64,000 nt of DNA from Malurus cyaneus samueli (Eukaryota; Chordata; Aves; Passeriformes; Maluridae): NCBI GenBank assembly GCA_009741485.1, contig CM019214.1, forward strand, positions 50,501,284 to 50,565,283, in the 5' to 3' direction. A program made the position numbers and the translations under genes. The notes under the pieces were generated by a model. The model worked only from the letters and a program-made list of their open reading frames with translations. It did not search any database and had not been told where the DNA came from. This document shows, piece by piece, positions 1 to 12,974 of the stretch (position 1 is its first letter; each line of letters opens with the position of its first letter).

Positions 1-2544
1 CTCTTTTATTACTATTTTTCTTGAAAAAGAGAAAAGTTTCTTAGTATAAAACTGATCATGTAGACCAAAATTTTTTTTCTTATTTGAGTACTTGAAGATA
101 AGCAACAGGGCAATATTTTCCAATATAGATAATGAACAGTTGTGTATAATGTTTCTGTCAATTCATATAGTAAAAAGACCAGTCAATTCAAATAGCTGGA
201 CACTCTTGAGAATAGCAAGATCTACTTATGGACATGGACAAAAGAAAAAAGAAAAATCTTAATGTAATTTACAGAAAAATCATAAATCAGTAATTATTAA
301 TTGTTTATTGTTACAAAAACATTTGCACAATGCACCTAAAGGTACAAGTTTCCAAAGACAGTTTTCTAAGCAAAATATTGCTATAGCATTCTGTGTAAAT
401 GCATCTTCCCAGTAGAAAGGCTCTATGAAAATATGTTGTGAAATAATACATTGGGAATTGTCATTAAAATAAAATACTATTTTAGTTTTCATCTTATATT
501 TTCTCTGTAATTCCCATCAGAAACTATCACTTTTTATATGCCAGTACAACTTACATGTAGAACAGTCAATTGTTAAATTGGCTGCTTTGTAAAATGGTCA
601 GAGTTAAAAATAGTTCATAGATTATTCTGCAGTTTTCATTATGTTCTTACTGTTACAATTTAATGCTATTCTGGCTATATTTTCCACCTTCTCATTTCTG
701 AACTCAAATACAAAAAATTAAATGGATTTGCCTATTTTTATTTCAATAGATATGTGGAATAAAGTGCAACTTTAAAACTGTTAAAAAAACTATCTGAATA
801 ATGACTTTAAATCAAATAATCACTGAATACTGTCTATCCATGCTCTTGAAGATTAGAGTGGTAACTAAGGGTTTCCTAATGGGATTTGGTGGTCTACAGC
901 CTCTGCATTTTAATTCACAGTTGTCAGCCTGGTAACAACCAACTCTTGAAGTCCTAACCTTCCGTGTTTCATAGATCTTAGTGTTTCTACCCAGAAACTG
1001 TTTCTTTTTTTTTTTTTTTTTTTCAGCAAGTCTTTTAGTTGGATTTTTCAGTCTCTGATGGCAATTTTTGAGGACGCACTGTGAAATTAAATATTCTCTT
1101 TTTTTTTTTTTTTTCCTAAGTTCTTCTAAGTGTCAAGTCTTGATTTTAGACCTAAAATAACTGATTTAACCAAGAAGAAAGCAAAGGAATAAAAATAGCC
1201 ATATATGTTTCCAGCTGGACTTCAAGCTCTATTTTTTGGGGTTTACTTGTAAAACCTCAGGTTATTACAAACCTTCCAGTTTACAGCTGGAAAAATGAAA
1301 TAGGGTCCTGGGCCAAATGGGCCCCATGGCTGAGGCATTATATTCCCATTGATGCTCTAAAATGGTTTTCACTGCCCAGTATGATAATTCTAACACAATT
1401 TGTTTTGTGCCGTTTTTACTCTACATCTCAGATAGAAACATATCTCTTCCAAATAAAAGAGATCTTCTCAGTCTCCTCCTGTACACTGTACCACAAAATA
1501 TTTAGCAATTTCCAGGAGTTTCTCAGCCGTTTGCAATACCAAGTCTGGGTTTGTGACAAGAAAATTTAATAAAAATAAATACAGAAATTATTTTTACATT
1601 ATTTTCTCAATTAAACCATTTCCCATGATTTTTGTATAACACATTTGAACTCAGCTGCTTAAAAGCAAATCCCACTAATGACAAATTATTCCAAATTGAG
1701 TTGCTGATATTTGTACTGGGAGGGATTTTTGCAAAACACTTCTCCTATTCACATAAATGGACAGAAAACTACATTTGTGCTAACTTCCATTTTTTTGATT
1801 AGGGCAAATGTGAGTGCTGTGAACTCTGTACAAACATATACACATTACCCTCTGGCTAACCATGTCTGTAGCAAAATAATGTAGTTGTTTCACACATCAA
1901 ATGCTGAAGTTGTCTTTCTGTGCTTATCTGAGAACACAGGAGGCTTAAAAATCTATGTCCATAACTACTTCAGGTATCACAACCAGAAACTTTACTACTT
2001 GGCTCCCTTGGTAAGGAAAGTATTTAGATTCAGTAAGCATTCTCAGAGTATTCTAAAAAATGGGCAAGCAGCACACAAGTATTTTGAGTATCACTTGTAG
2101 TACAAACTAACTCACCCAGCTTGATGAGTCTTTTTGTTTAATTCTTCCTTTGTATTTTAACTCCCTCAATTATATGGACTAGCAGGTAATAGGTTATTGA
2201 AAATGGGATAGAAAGAAGAGAAAAGTAACTTTATATACTCAGATATACTGAGAACATAGGGATTCACCATTTGAATTTATATCAAGCATAAATTATGCAA
2301 GATCTATCTGATGTAAGGTTTTGGTTTTTTTTTGTTAAAAATTCCATGTTATTTAAATACTTGTGATTTAAACCTAGTAGCAAGCCTTCTCAATGATTAA
2401 GTCTTCAGTATTCAAGTCTTGCTAATGTTATTAATTCCTTTTATTTAAATCAGTGATGACGGAATTAAGAGCCTGACTAGAAGAATTTTATTTCCGTATC
2501 CTATTCCTACATGAAGTTAAAAGTAGATCAGAACTAGAATATGA
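1..2544. other. A+T-rich unique DNA, no gene seen
   Basis: No coding exon, RNA gene or recognisable repeat was found here. The only structured elements are two pure T tracts, about 19 nt at 1005-1023 and about 16 nt at 1099-1114. ORFs are 71 codons or shorter and show no known domain. Confidence 0.6.
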
Positions 2545-2577
2545 TTTTAGAGAATGATAAGCTATCATTCTCAAAAA
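2545..2577. repeat. Short perfect-arm hairpin
   Basis: GAGAATGATA (2550-2559) and its exact reverse complement TATCATTCTC (2563-2572) are separated by a 3-nt loop. After one mismatch, four further T-A pairs extend the stem to 2545-2577. It directly abuts the end of a CR1 fragment. No function is known to me. Confidence 0.75.
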
Positions 2578-2735
2578 ATTATAGAATCATGAACACAATG
2601 GAAGTGGCCTCAGAAAGCACTCATTCTGATCTCCTGCTAGAAACAGGGGCAGGTTTGACCCCAGGCCAGGGCTTTTTGCTAACGGGTCTTGAAAGCCTCC
2701 CATGGCAGACAACATTCTATCATTCCACTGCCATG
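2578..2735 (-). mobile_element. CR1 LINE 3' end fragment
   Basis: Read on the minus strand this is the 3'-terminal part of a chicken-repeat-1 LINE. The plus strand begins with the degenerate end octamer (tatagaatcatg), followed by the diverged CR1 3' UTR: the CTCCTGCTAGAAACAGG block and the GGTCTTGAAAGCCTCCCATGG block. It is only about 160 bp long, which is normal for CR1, where 5' truncation during reverse transcription is usual. It has no coding capacity. Divergence from the other copies suggests an old insertion. The far edge is approximate. Confidence 0.8.
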
Positions 2736-3467
2736 GGAACATTTAGTTCATATATACATGGTCTGTATGCAAATGTTTTAATTTCCTGCTAAATATCACG
2801 TATAGCCAACAAAAGCAAACAAAACCAAAAAGCAAAGCATTAAAATAAAAACAAGAACAAAAACAAAGTAAGGAACAAAGTAATCATCCTCACCTATGTC
2901 CTCACACATAAAAACTGTAATATTCATAAATCCATTAAATCTATGTGCAACTATCATGTTCAGAATGCAGGAGGATGTTCAAGGGACAAAAGAATATACT
3001 GTAATGCTGCTAAGAAAAACATCATGGTTGCCAATTGCATCCTGACTTTCCTTGTTGAGAATGGAGTATGAGACATTCAGACTTATTAATAGACATTTTA
3101 ATAAAATCATCTAATTAATTCAAAAGTGGAAGAAGTAGAACAATTTTGTGAGGAGTTTTAAAAATCTTGTGGTTATCTTCCTAACAATTCCTGATAGTGG
3201 CAGCTGAAGAACACTCACATATTTCCCATATGCAATCAGTTAAATGAGAGGAAGCACAGATAGTTTGGATATATTTTTAGATCTACATGCAAATGACTCT
3301 CTTTTTCTGAGCGTCTCGTTCTTCATATCCTGCTTAGTCTATTTCTTTGTGCTGTGTATATGGACTGTTACTATTCGACTGTTAGTATTAGAAACTTGAT
3401 CGTTCTGACAGAGTCAAAGGCCCTCTTACATTTACAGGGACTACCAACATGCAAAAAATACAGCCAG

Positions 3468-4078
3468 GTCATGATTTAGCTACATCTGGCAACTAAATAC
3501 CACACAGCCCATTTCTCCCTGTCCTTTTCCATCCCCTATGCTGCCCAAGCTGAGGAAGTCAATCAGAAAGAAAGTAAAATTGTTGGCTTGATAGAAATCA
3601 GTTAAATAATAGGACTAAAATATAATTAAAGCTATAAGAAGGAGGATAATAATGAAACCAATTAAATGGCAATGATAAAGGAGACAATAAAAAGATAAAT
3701 AAAATACCCCAAAAAGACAAGTGATATGCATACAGCTGCTCACCAAATGCTGACTGATGTCCAGCCTGACCCTGAGCAAATTCCCCTACTGGCCAACTCC
3801 CCCAGTTCATATATTGAACATAATGTTCTATGCTGTGGAATATCCCTTTGGCCAGTTTGGGTCAGCTGTCCTTGCTGCGCTCCTCCCATCTTCTTGTGCA
3901 CCTTCCCACTGGAAGAGCATGGAAACCTGAAAATTCCTTTATTTAGAGTGAGCACTACTCAGCAACAGATAAAGAATTGTTGTGTTGTCTCAATATTCCC
4001 GTAGTAAATTAAAAACCACATCACTGTACCAGTAGTAGTATGAAGAAAATTATTTTTCTCTCAGATTAAACAAGGACA
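3468..4078 (-). mobile_element. ERVL-like LTR, apparently solo, aged
   Basis: This is a diverged LTR of the same family as the copies at 16.19 and 47.80 kb. Shared blocks in the same order are the start (GTCATGATTTAGC, then CTGGCAACTAAATACCACAC), the block near TGGAATATCCCTTTGG at about 3837, the CTTCTTGTGCACC block at about 3890, and the terminal block ACCAGTAGTAGTATGAAGAA (4028-4047) ending in AAGGACA. Orientation is inferred as minus because better-preserved copies carry their TATA box and ATTAAA signal on that strand. No internal retroviral sequence is seen on either side, so it is probably a solo LTR left by recombination. I saw no clear target-site duplication. Confidence 0.8.
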
Positions 4079-7000
4079 CTTAGTCTATAATTAAATTTGG
4101 GGACTGGAAGTAGGATAATTTCACAATGAAATGTTTAACTAGAGTACGTTTTATTTGTTGTGGGTTTTTTACCAAATTTTCATCAAATAATTTTCATTTA
4201 AGTTAATTTTTTATCCTGATTTAGATGAAAAAAGGCCTAAAAATGTGCAAATTGAAATCTAACAAGGACAACACATCATTAGATAAAATGTGATAGATAA
4301 CTCTGTAGCAAAAAATGGTTAATGATAAATATATATCCATGTGTATATTTTCTTGTGTTAGTTATGATTTTAAATATAAAATTAATTTGTCTTAAGAATG
4401 TAGACCTCTCAGACCACCTCGTAAACTCCTCTATTTGTTCCGATAATTATTTTTTTTTTTTTTAATTTGGCATAAGATTATAGCCTGTATCCTTCTGTGA
4501 GATTGTTATTAAACAGCATTAGTCTTCTCTATGAAACTGGATAAAGAAAATACATCCATTACAAATTAATAAAAATATGTACTAGTACAGAATAAAAGCA
4601 CACATGACATTCTATTAGGCTATAAATAACACAAGAGGGAAAACTCAGGTGAAAAAGGCTTTCATCAGAGCATGTGTGAGGAACAAAGAAAAGGGATAAA
4701 AATACCAAAAGTGAGGTAGAAAATGACAGAGACACAATGGACATTGAAACAATAGCATTGCAATCCAGACAAAATCCAAGAATATGTTTCTAATGTCAGT
4801 ACTATTTTAACACTGGATTTAAATGCTAGCTGAAAAAGATGTTTGGAGCTATTAGGACTGAAATTATCACTTTTGTGAGATAATACTATATTGTTTTCTA
4901 TTCAGATTGATAGGGCATAATAAATTAATTTTAAAAATAGACATTAGAAGGTATACATCATGTTGCGACAGGGGAGTCTTTTTATAAAACTTCTATAACT
5001 GAGGGGGGAGATTTGTGCTGGTTTGGTTTAGGTTTGGTATTTGTTTTGGTTTGGTGATTTTGTTTTTGTTGGGATTCTGAAGTGCTGAAAACTAGTAGTA
5101 AGTTTGAGATGGTCTATTTAGAAAGTACTAAGAAAATTGAAAATGAATTCTCTCTAAAATACTCATTAACTCAAAAAAGGAGAAAGTTTTTAAGGCAATT
5201 ATAGAGGTTCATTGAGACTCAGCAGTGCTCTTGGACCATGTGACAATCCGTGGACCAGCACTGGCCCCCCAAGTGCCCAATATTTTCCATATTATTCGAG
5301 TTCTTTGAAAATGAAAAGAAAGAAATTAAAATTATTAATTTTCTTCACATGAACATAACAAAATGAGGACAAAATACAGGATAGAACATAAAATCTTTGA
5401 AGTCATTGGGAATCAAATTGTTACTTGTATGGGCTTACAGTGTGCCTGTTCTAGTATTTAAGCATGACAGGGTTAATTTGCACTCTTCTTTACAAATGAG
5501 TGTGTGTGCATACCTGTGTGCACATACATACTAATATATATTAATATGTATACACAATATTTTTAAGACAAGTGGTTTAAAGTTAAAGGGTGTTACTGTA
5601 GTTGATGACTTTTAGCAAGATTCATTAAATTGGAGACCATGTCTTTCATTGTTAATAAAGTGTTCATAAAGTTCATAAAGTGTTCATCTCCAGATGCTTT
5701 AGAAAATGTATTTCTAAAAACCCCTTCATAAATTGTATGGAAGGGAAGTAATCTACATTTTGTCTTTTTCCCCATTGGCATTAAGGCATTTGATCAAATA
5801 ATACTTAAAAGCAAGATGTATAAGCAGTCGCATAAATAGGTACCAGATTACAATACCCACACTGAGGGTACTGCTGATATCTGGTATTCCTTTATTCCCT
5901 TAATGAATTAATTACACTGTAATGTTCCATGTGTCTTATTTCTGTTTTTTGCCCCATTAAAACCTGGATTCATTTCTGTGGATAGTTCAATGACAAATTT
6001 AGTGGCACCATTCTAGAGAGTTTGCCAGTACATTGTGTAAAACAGTTTGCTGAAATGTGGGAATTATGGACTTAAATCTCCTTAAACTTCAGGGAGCAAA
6101 ACAAGAACAGGTACTGCTTTCCATGAAACACTGCTGTCCCTTTGAATGGAACCCAGAATTCCCTCCAAGTACAGAGCACAGGCTGAAATGAAGGGGATTT
6201 GGCCCTCCAGCAATTTAACATCTGCATCAAAGATAGAAATATCTGTAACTCTGATAATTACTCTTGACTTATTTTACTGTCATTGCATCGGAGGGATGCT
6301 TCTAGAAAGTTTTTCATGTGTTATGCCAAAGACAACTCCCTTGGGATGCACTAATCTTGTTCCTCTTCTTTAGCTATAAAGGCAATATAGCTGGCTAGCT
6401 CAGCTACAGATGTCTACAATTTACAGCAGGTGTATGCTAACTTTTTGATTTGGAGCTGCAGTTGCAGTTTGGACTCTGTGTTTAAACAGGGGAAATTGTA
6501 GATACAGAGTGAAAGAAGGACTTATGAGTGCTGCTAATAATTTGAAATTTCTTGGAAAGCCCTATTAGGGATTCTAAAAAAGTTGGTGCTTGCCACTGTG
6601 TCCTAATGCCCTCAGCTCATTGTGGCTTCAGCTGTATTGGGAGTTTCTATGATTAGTGTACCAATAGTCAGTACAAGGACTAGAGGCATTTTAAGAGAGG
6701 GAAAGAATATTAGAAAGCTTCTCAGTGTGACATCACTGGCAGGGATGTGCTGAAATTTATCTTTATTAGTTTTGCATAGCCATAGGATAATACAGAGTTT
6801 AGTTCACTATTAGACATTATTTTAAAATATTTTTAAAGTCTACATATTTTAGGATTTAAATAGATATTTGATAATTTAGGAGGTAGTTGAATACAAACAT
6901 GGATGAATTCAAATATGTTGAGATATATGTATTGTCCAATGACAAACCAGCACAGTTCATGATGTTGACTATTAATTAGTTGCAACTAGATGTGTAATTT

Positions 7001-7103
7001 ACTACAGGACATTTAGTTTCATGGTTTTATTTTTTGTTAGTTTTTAAGGCTTTTGTTGTTGCTTGCTTCTTTGTTTTTAGTTAATTTTACTGGGTTAGTT
7101 TTC
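4079..7103. other. A+T-rich unique DNA, no gene seen
   Basis: No gene or recognisable mobile element. Minor structures are a G/T-rich stretch with GGTTT-like units (about 5018-5076) and a short imperfect tandem repeat at 5657-5687 (AAAGTGTTCAT, AAAGTTCAT, AAAGTGTTCAT). ORFs are short and without domains. Confidence 0.55.
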
Positions 7104-7175
7104 AGAATCATAAAATCACAGAGTGGTTTGTGTTGGAAGGGTTCTTACAGACAATATCCAAAGACATAATTTAAT
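7104..7175 (-). mobile_element. CR1 LINE 3' tail, very short
   Basis: About 70 bp of CR1 3' end read on the minus strand. The plus strand shows the terminal octamer remnant (AGAATCATAAAATCACAGAG) followed by TGGTTTGTGTTGGAAGGGTT, a hallmark of the avian CR1 3' UTR. It is an extreme 5' truncation with no coding content. Confidence 0.85.
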
Positions 7176-9824
7176 CTTACAAGAAAATATACCTACTATC
7201 AAATTCTGTTTCAGATGTTCTTCCCTAGTACCATCAGCTTTGAATTTAAAGCAATAGAAGATGTACAGTAAATTCTTAAGGTCCAGAGAGCAATGAACAT
7301 GTTCATACTAACCAGAAGTCATTACAGCTTTTATTCAAAGATTTAGCATGCCTCCTCCAACATATGATGAAGACAGAGCTAAAGAGATACTTTGTTAGGA
7401 ATAAAAAATAAAATAAGAAGTAAGAAAAACAGCTGTTTTGAGGGTGATAGATATTCTCTTAGGATCGGTGCATGTAACAGGAAAATCAGTTGGAGCAGAA
7501 GGAAAATAAGTGGAATACTGATAGGTATCTCTATTTAATGGATATAAAAATAAGGAAAGGCTCACTAGGCTATAGCTCCATCTCAAGGTTTCTGTGGCTT
7601 TAAAGTATCATGATTCACAAAGCCTGCTATTTATTTCTCTTATGGTGGTTATTAATTTCTATCATCAGTCTCTAGTGACAATGAAATAGCTTTCAGTAAA
7701 GTGGAAAGCTTGTATGATCCATGCTTATTCTTGTACATAATGAAATTTCTAATGTCCAGCCCTTATGTTGCTGAATCTATCTATTAATTAGTCAAGTTGC
7801 CATTAAATGGGAAATCCGTCTGGAGTTCTTTGTTATGCATGGCAGTGGAAGTTCTAACTATTGTACTGAAGTGCCTGGTACATTGCTCAGATTGCACCAC
7901 AGCTGTATCAGAAACTGTAAGCACCTGAATTAGTAAATGACTTCCATTACTTTCATGACTTCCAAGTTTTGAAATGAAGTAATGCTGATAGCAGAATACG
8001 TATAGTTTGACAGCATAGATTGGGTAAGATTCTGGTAGTCAGTTTGACAGATCAGAAATAAAAACAATTAAAATTGTGTTAAAGTAACAATCTATGTATC
8101 TGAGAATTATATCTCTTCTCTTAAACTCACAGTATTTCAAGCATGTGAAGGAAAAGTTGCTCATTAAAAACACCTTTGAAGAAAGCACTAAGCAGTTAAT
8201 CTGTAATAAAAATATTATTTTAAAATACAATTTATTACATTGACAATAAATTTACACCCATATCTTGCACAAGAGTAACATTCTTTTTCCTTTATTGCAT
8301 ATTTTAATCTTATTTCTGGGGGAGGAGGGAATATTCTTCAGCCAGCATTCACTTAAATACACATTTAATCTTTCCATCATCTATTGCAGAGTGTATAAAT
8401 GGTAACTTCATTTATTCTATTAATGCACCCATGAAAACAAAATCCAAGTATTCTGTAGTTATTTTAAAACTATATTGCTTTGGCAAACAAAATCCAACCT
8501 TAGTTTAATTGGCTTTAATGGCAGTACTTCATTAAAAAAAAAGTAAATCAAAGATACTTTACCCTTTGGACTACTTAAAAGAACAAAGACCAGAAATAAA
8601 ATGAAAACATGAGAAATATTTAGTTTAATATCATAATATCATAATATCATATCTAATATTCATATTGCATCTAGTGGAGATTAAAGGAATAATAAAATTA
8701 AATACTCATCATTATGTTTTCTGATATATCCAAGAGAAACTGCTTTACTATACTGAATGAAAAAATATTTTAGTTGCCTTCTTAAATTGTCATTATGCAG
8801 GGAAGAATGCAAGTTTTCTCATAAGAGAGCTAATGAGCTATTTCCAAAACCAGAAAATTTATGTTCTGTCTTTAATCTGATTTTGGTTTATGCATTTTAT
8901 ATCAAACATCTCTACATCTTTTAAGGCATCCCTCTGTCTCTATTATAAAAAGTTAGTATCCTAAAAAAATTTGTTTACATTCTTTCTTTCCCATAACCCA
9001 GTGGGTATTTGATTCTTCATCTTAAGGGGGAAAATTTGAGCAGAGGTAAATAAAGATTTTTATTGCTCTCATAGTCATGTCAAAAAACCTTGTTAGTAAT
9101 ATTTCCTGAAGTCCTTTATTGAAGATAATTAAGTTTCACAATTCACTAAGCAAAGTATCTCCCAGCTCTATCACTGTCATCATACAAGCAGCTCTTGGTA
9201 TGTGTGGAAACACATATTTAGGTGTTTCTAGAGACTGACTTTGGAGATGCACTTTCATCAGAGCTGCCATTTAAAAAAAAAATTATACTATCTGAAAAAT
9301 AGGAAGAATGGTTTATTGCCTCAGGGCAAAGTGTCAACAGAGTAAAGATTTTTTTTTTTCCTCCAGAAGTTACTATAACAGGAAGCAAAGATATTGCTCG
9401 TAAGTGCTTCCTGAGTGTTTTCATCTGTCCTTAGCTCTGGGAATTTTTGATGCATGGGATCTGTTCAATTGCTCTTAACTTTCTTATAAGCAATTAAAAT
9501 CTTCCCCTCTTGAAATTGTGCAAAAAAAATTTGCATCCAGTTTTGAAACTGGTTAGCAACAAAAACATTCCATGAGCTGTTTCTAAGTAGGTATACTCCT
9601 CTTTTCTTCAAATTTCCTGCCTCCTCTTTAAATTCAAACTCCTTATTTTTGGTTATGTAACTGTGAAGAGTTGATCACTGTTCATTCTGTTCATGTCACT
9701 CACTGTTTGACAGATGTCTATGGTACCCATTTCAAAACATCTCTTTTTCAAGATGAAGACCTTCAGCCTGCTCAGTTGTTGATCATATCGAATCAATCTT
9801 GTAACTTTGAAACAGGACAACCTC
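7176..9824. other. A+T-rich unique DNA, no gene seen
   Basis: No gene or known repeat. A short 8-bp tandem repeat (TAATATCA, three copies) occurs at 8626-8650. ORFs are below 70 codons. Confidence 0.55.
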
Positions 9825-9930
9825 CCAAAAGAAAACAAACAAAACAAAAAAAAAAAAAAAAAAAAAAAAACAAAAAAAAAAAACCAAAAAAAACAAAAAA
9901 AAAAAAAAAAAACCAAAAAAACCCCAAAAA
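9825..9930. repeat. A/C-only low-complexity tract
   Basis: About 105 bp made almost wholly of A runs interrupted by C or CC, nearly without G or T. It looks like a decayed poly-A or CAAA-type simple repeat. It creates spurious Lys/Asn/Pro-rich ORFs on the plus strand and Phe-rich ones on the minus strand. A short (TTTG)n run follows at 10080-10098. Confidence 0.9.
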
Positions 9931-12762
9931 GTCGAAACCCAAACCAACTCAAAGCTCAATCAAACAAGCCAACACACCAACACTCTATATCATGTGGACA
10001 AAACATGGATTTGTCAGGAGAATACCATTTGCGTTTCTGTTTTTTTAAAACTGTGGTTTTATTCTTTTGGTTATAATTATTGTTTGTTTGTTTGTTTTTC
10101 AACTTTTTCCAAAAGGAAACATTTTCATAAACTAGCTATCATAACCCATCTTTTTAAAAGTGAAATTTGGATTGTTGTCTGCAGATATATACTTTTTATG
10201 TACTCTGAATTTCTTTGGTAATTTTTTTCCTGGTCACTCAGTTTCTTCCACAAGTGTGCTTTTAATTTATCTTTTTCACATCTCTTGTCAATACCATAAA
10301 CAGCACAAGTTGTTGCACTGACCACACAGAATTCTGTCAAGGATAATGCTGCACTGCAAAATAATTTACACCTGTCATGTTACCTGTCTTATGGCTAATT
10401 CCTTATTCATCCAAGGATTTGTCCTTTTATCCCATCCTGTCTTAACTTCCTTCAAAGCCCTGCGTGATAAGCTTGTTAAGGGTCTTTGCAAACCCAAAGA
10501 TATCTTGTCCACATATTATGCTTACAGTTGTTTTCCTAATAATTGAAGTTTCATGTTCAGCTCCTTTAATAGGGGAAGGCCATTGTGAGTCTGGACCCAA
10601 AAACTTTCCCATGGTTTTTAGTCACTAGTCTTTCAGAATGCACTCTGCTACAGAGAAACTTGCTGCACTGAAGACATGCAAAAACGTCAACATTTTGCAA
10701 ATTTTTAATCAGAGGACTGAATTAAACAGGATTTTGCTCAGCAGAATCTCCTCTTCATAATTGACAGTTAATACAGATAACCTGTTCCTTGTAAATGCCT
10801 CCTTTAAAAAAGTCTATCTACTGTCAAAACAGAAACTTAAGGAGCTCGAATTTAAGGTTTTTGACTGGGAGCTAATGAAATATTTTTCCTTTTATGTTAA
10901 ATTAGATGTCAGTTAAACATTAGTTGTGTAAGCCATAGAAACATAATTTAAACCCATTTGAAAGATGCAGCAGCATTTCTGAAAGGAGTTCAAGCAAAAC
11001 TCAAATCTTTGATTGATGCCAAATGAGAGTACATGCCAATCATAAAACAGCAGGAATACTCATCTAGGCTGTCAGGTTTCCAAGACTAACAGTACTCCCA
11101 TGCTGCTTGATGAGACTGAGAAAGTTATGTTAAATAGATTTGTGATCTTTTTCTCTACAACAACAGCAACAACAAATTGCTACTACCCTGTGAAATGACA
11201 GCAGATGAGGGTTTTGGATAACTACACAGCAGAGAAATTCTTCATATCAAATGCTGGAATTGTGAGTTGCTCCAGTCTAGATAGTGGCTCTTTCTATGTG
11301 TCTGTGAGGAGAGATAAGTTTCCAAAAGCGTATAAAAATTGTTGCTAGATATTATCATTTTTAACTTCAAAATTGTTAGAAAATGTTTTTCACTCCCATG
11401 TAAAATCATATAACTGATCTCAACTACAGAGAAAAGAAATAAAAAAAAAAAAAAAAAAGCAAAAAAAAAAACCAAAAAAACCCACGTAATGAAGCCTGCA
11501 AAGCCAGGAACACAGTCAGCAAAGTGACTGCAAAGTGACTTACCACACAGATATGATGAAAGTGCATTATTACTTCCACTATGAGCAATTCTATGAATCT
11601 TTAATTTCCTGTTCTATCTCAGGGCCAGTTCTGCAAATGCTTTATCATGAGAAAAGTCCTGGAGTTCAATGAGATTACTCACAAGGGTAAGGCAAAAGAC
11701 AAATCTGGTACAACTTATAAGATCAAACTACAAATGCAGAAAAGATTCAGCTTTCAAGTTCTTTTGATCATGAACATACTTTTTTTCCTTTCCTTCTCTT
11801 TCTGAAAAAAAAAGTTACAACCAGAAAAAATACAAGCAAGTTATTTTATTAATTCAAATGCTTCTTTAGTTAAGAAGAAAGGAAAAAGTAAAAAGCTATT
11901 CAACAAGGAACATAGAAAAAATAGCATTGATTTCTGCAGAAGCTGTAGCGATGAATACAAGCTATTTAGTTCCAAACAAGAAATGTTAAGAAAGAAAATA
12001 AGCAAATTACTATGTGTTCAGACATTCAAAGTGGTCACTGAGGAAAAAAAAAATATTAGCTAATCAAAGTATCTGATAAAAAAGGGAAACTGTCAATATG
12101 AAGATATTTTTCTATGCAACTTTTAAAAATACTGTACTAGCACATCAGATCTTATTTTTTTTCTGGTAATGGAAGAGGCTTAATTAATATTTCTACCTTT
12201 TATGGTTCTTCAGACATGAAAATGTAAATGTCTGAAAATCATGTTATGACTTTAAGAACTTAATGTTCAAAATATGACTAAATGCTTTTTGCAATTTTGG
12301 TTGGATCATAAAATATTTAATGTGGCATTTCTGAAAACTTTAAATTTAATTAAATATTTTTTTTCTGGTACAAGAAGGAATAGCTTTTAATAACAAGAAG
12401 TAGTGAACATCTACTAATTTATTAATATAGCTGTATATGTAACACTTCTTAAGTCATGAATGGCACTGCAGAACATAGTTATTTGAAATGTGATAAAGAC
12501 AAAATCTTTATTGAAATACGGGTCCATATGCGACAATGTCACATAACAGAATTTTTTTTTTTTTTTAATTTCTGTTAGTAACAAGGTTTATTAGCCCATT
12601 ATCTAAATTGACTCATCATTTGCCTTGTCAGTTCTAGAAAACAAAGTGTTATTTTATTGTCCTACTGAGTGTTTGCTGTCCCATGCAGGCTCTAATTCAT
12701 TTCAATGTCCAATGAATTAATTGTAAAGTAGGAAAGAAGGGATTTATGTAGTCTGCAGTGAA

Positions 12763-12764
<2 letters not shown>

Positions 12765-12800
<36 letters not shown>
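12765..12800 (+). repeat. Pure poly-A tract (36 nt)
   Basis: Thirty-six consecutive A residues. The upstream flank holds no recognisable LINE, SINE or gene copy. It may be slippage-grown simple sequence or the tail of an unrecognised retrocopy. Confidence 0.95.
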
Positions 12801-12803
<3 letters not shown>

Positions 12804-12938
12804 AGTTTACCAATTAGAATAGTTTCAGTAAACTTGCATAAGTTGCAAATGAATCAGGATTAGGTGTTAATTTGAGCCTTTCTGACAAGCACATAAGAAA
12901 AAATATATGGAAACATAATCATGCAGCACGAAACTTAT

Positions 12939-12974
12939 AATTTAATTATTAATTAATTAATTAATTAATAATTT
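12939..12974. repeat. AATT/TTAA tetranucleotide microsatellite
   Basis: A self-complementary run of TAAT/AATT units, about 36 bp, capable of cruciform or hairpin extrusion. Confidence 0.9.

Noticed and set aside
9671..10076. Overlapping Lys/Asn/Pro-rich plus-strand ORFs (and a Phe-rich minus-strand ORF)
   Set aside because: They arise from the A/C-only tract; there is no domain and both strands are open for the same compositional reason.
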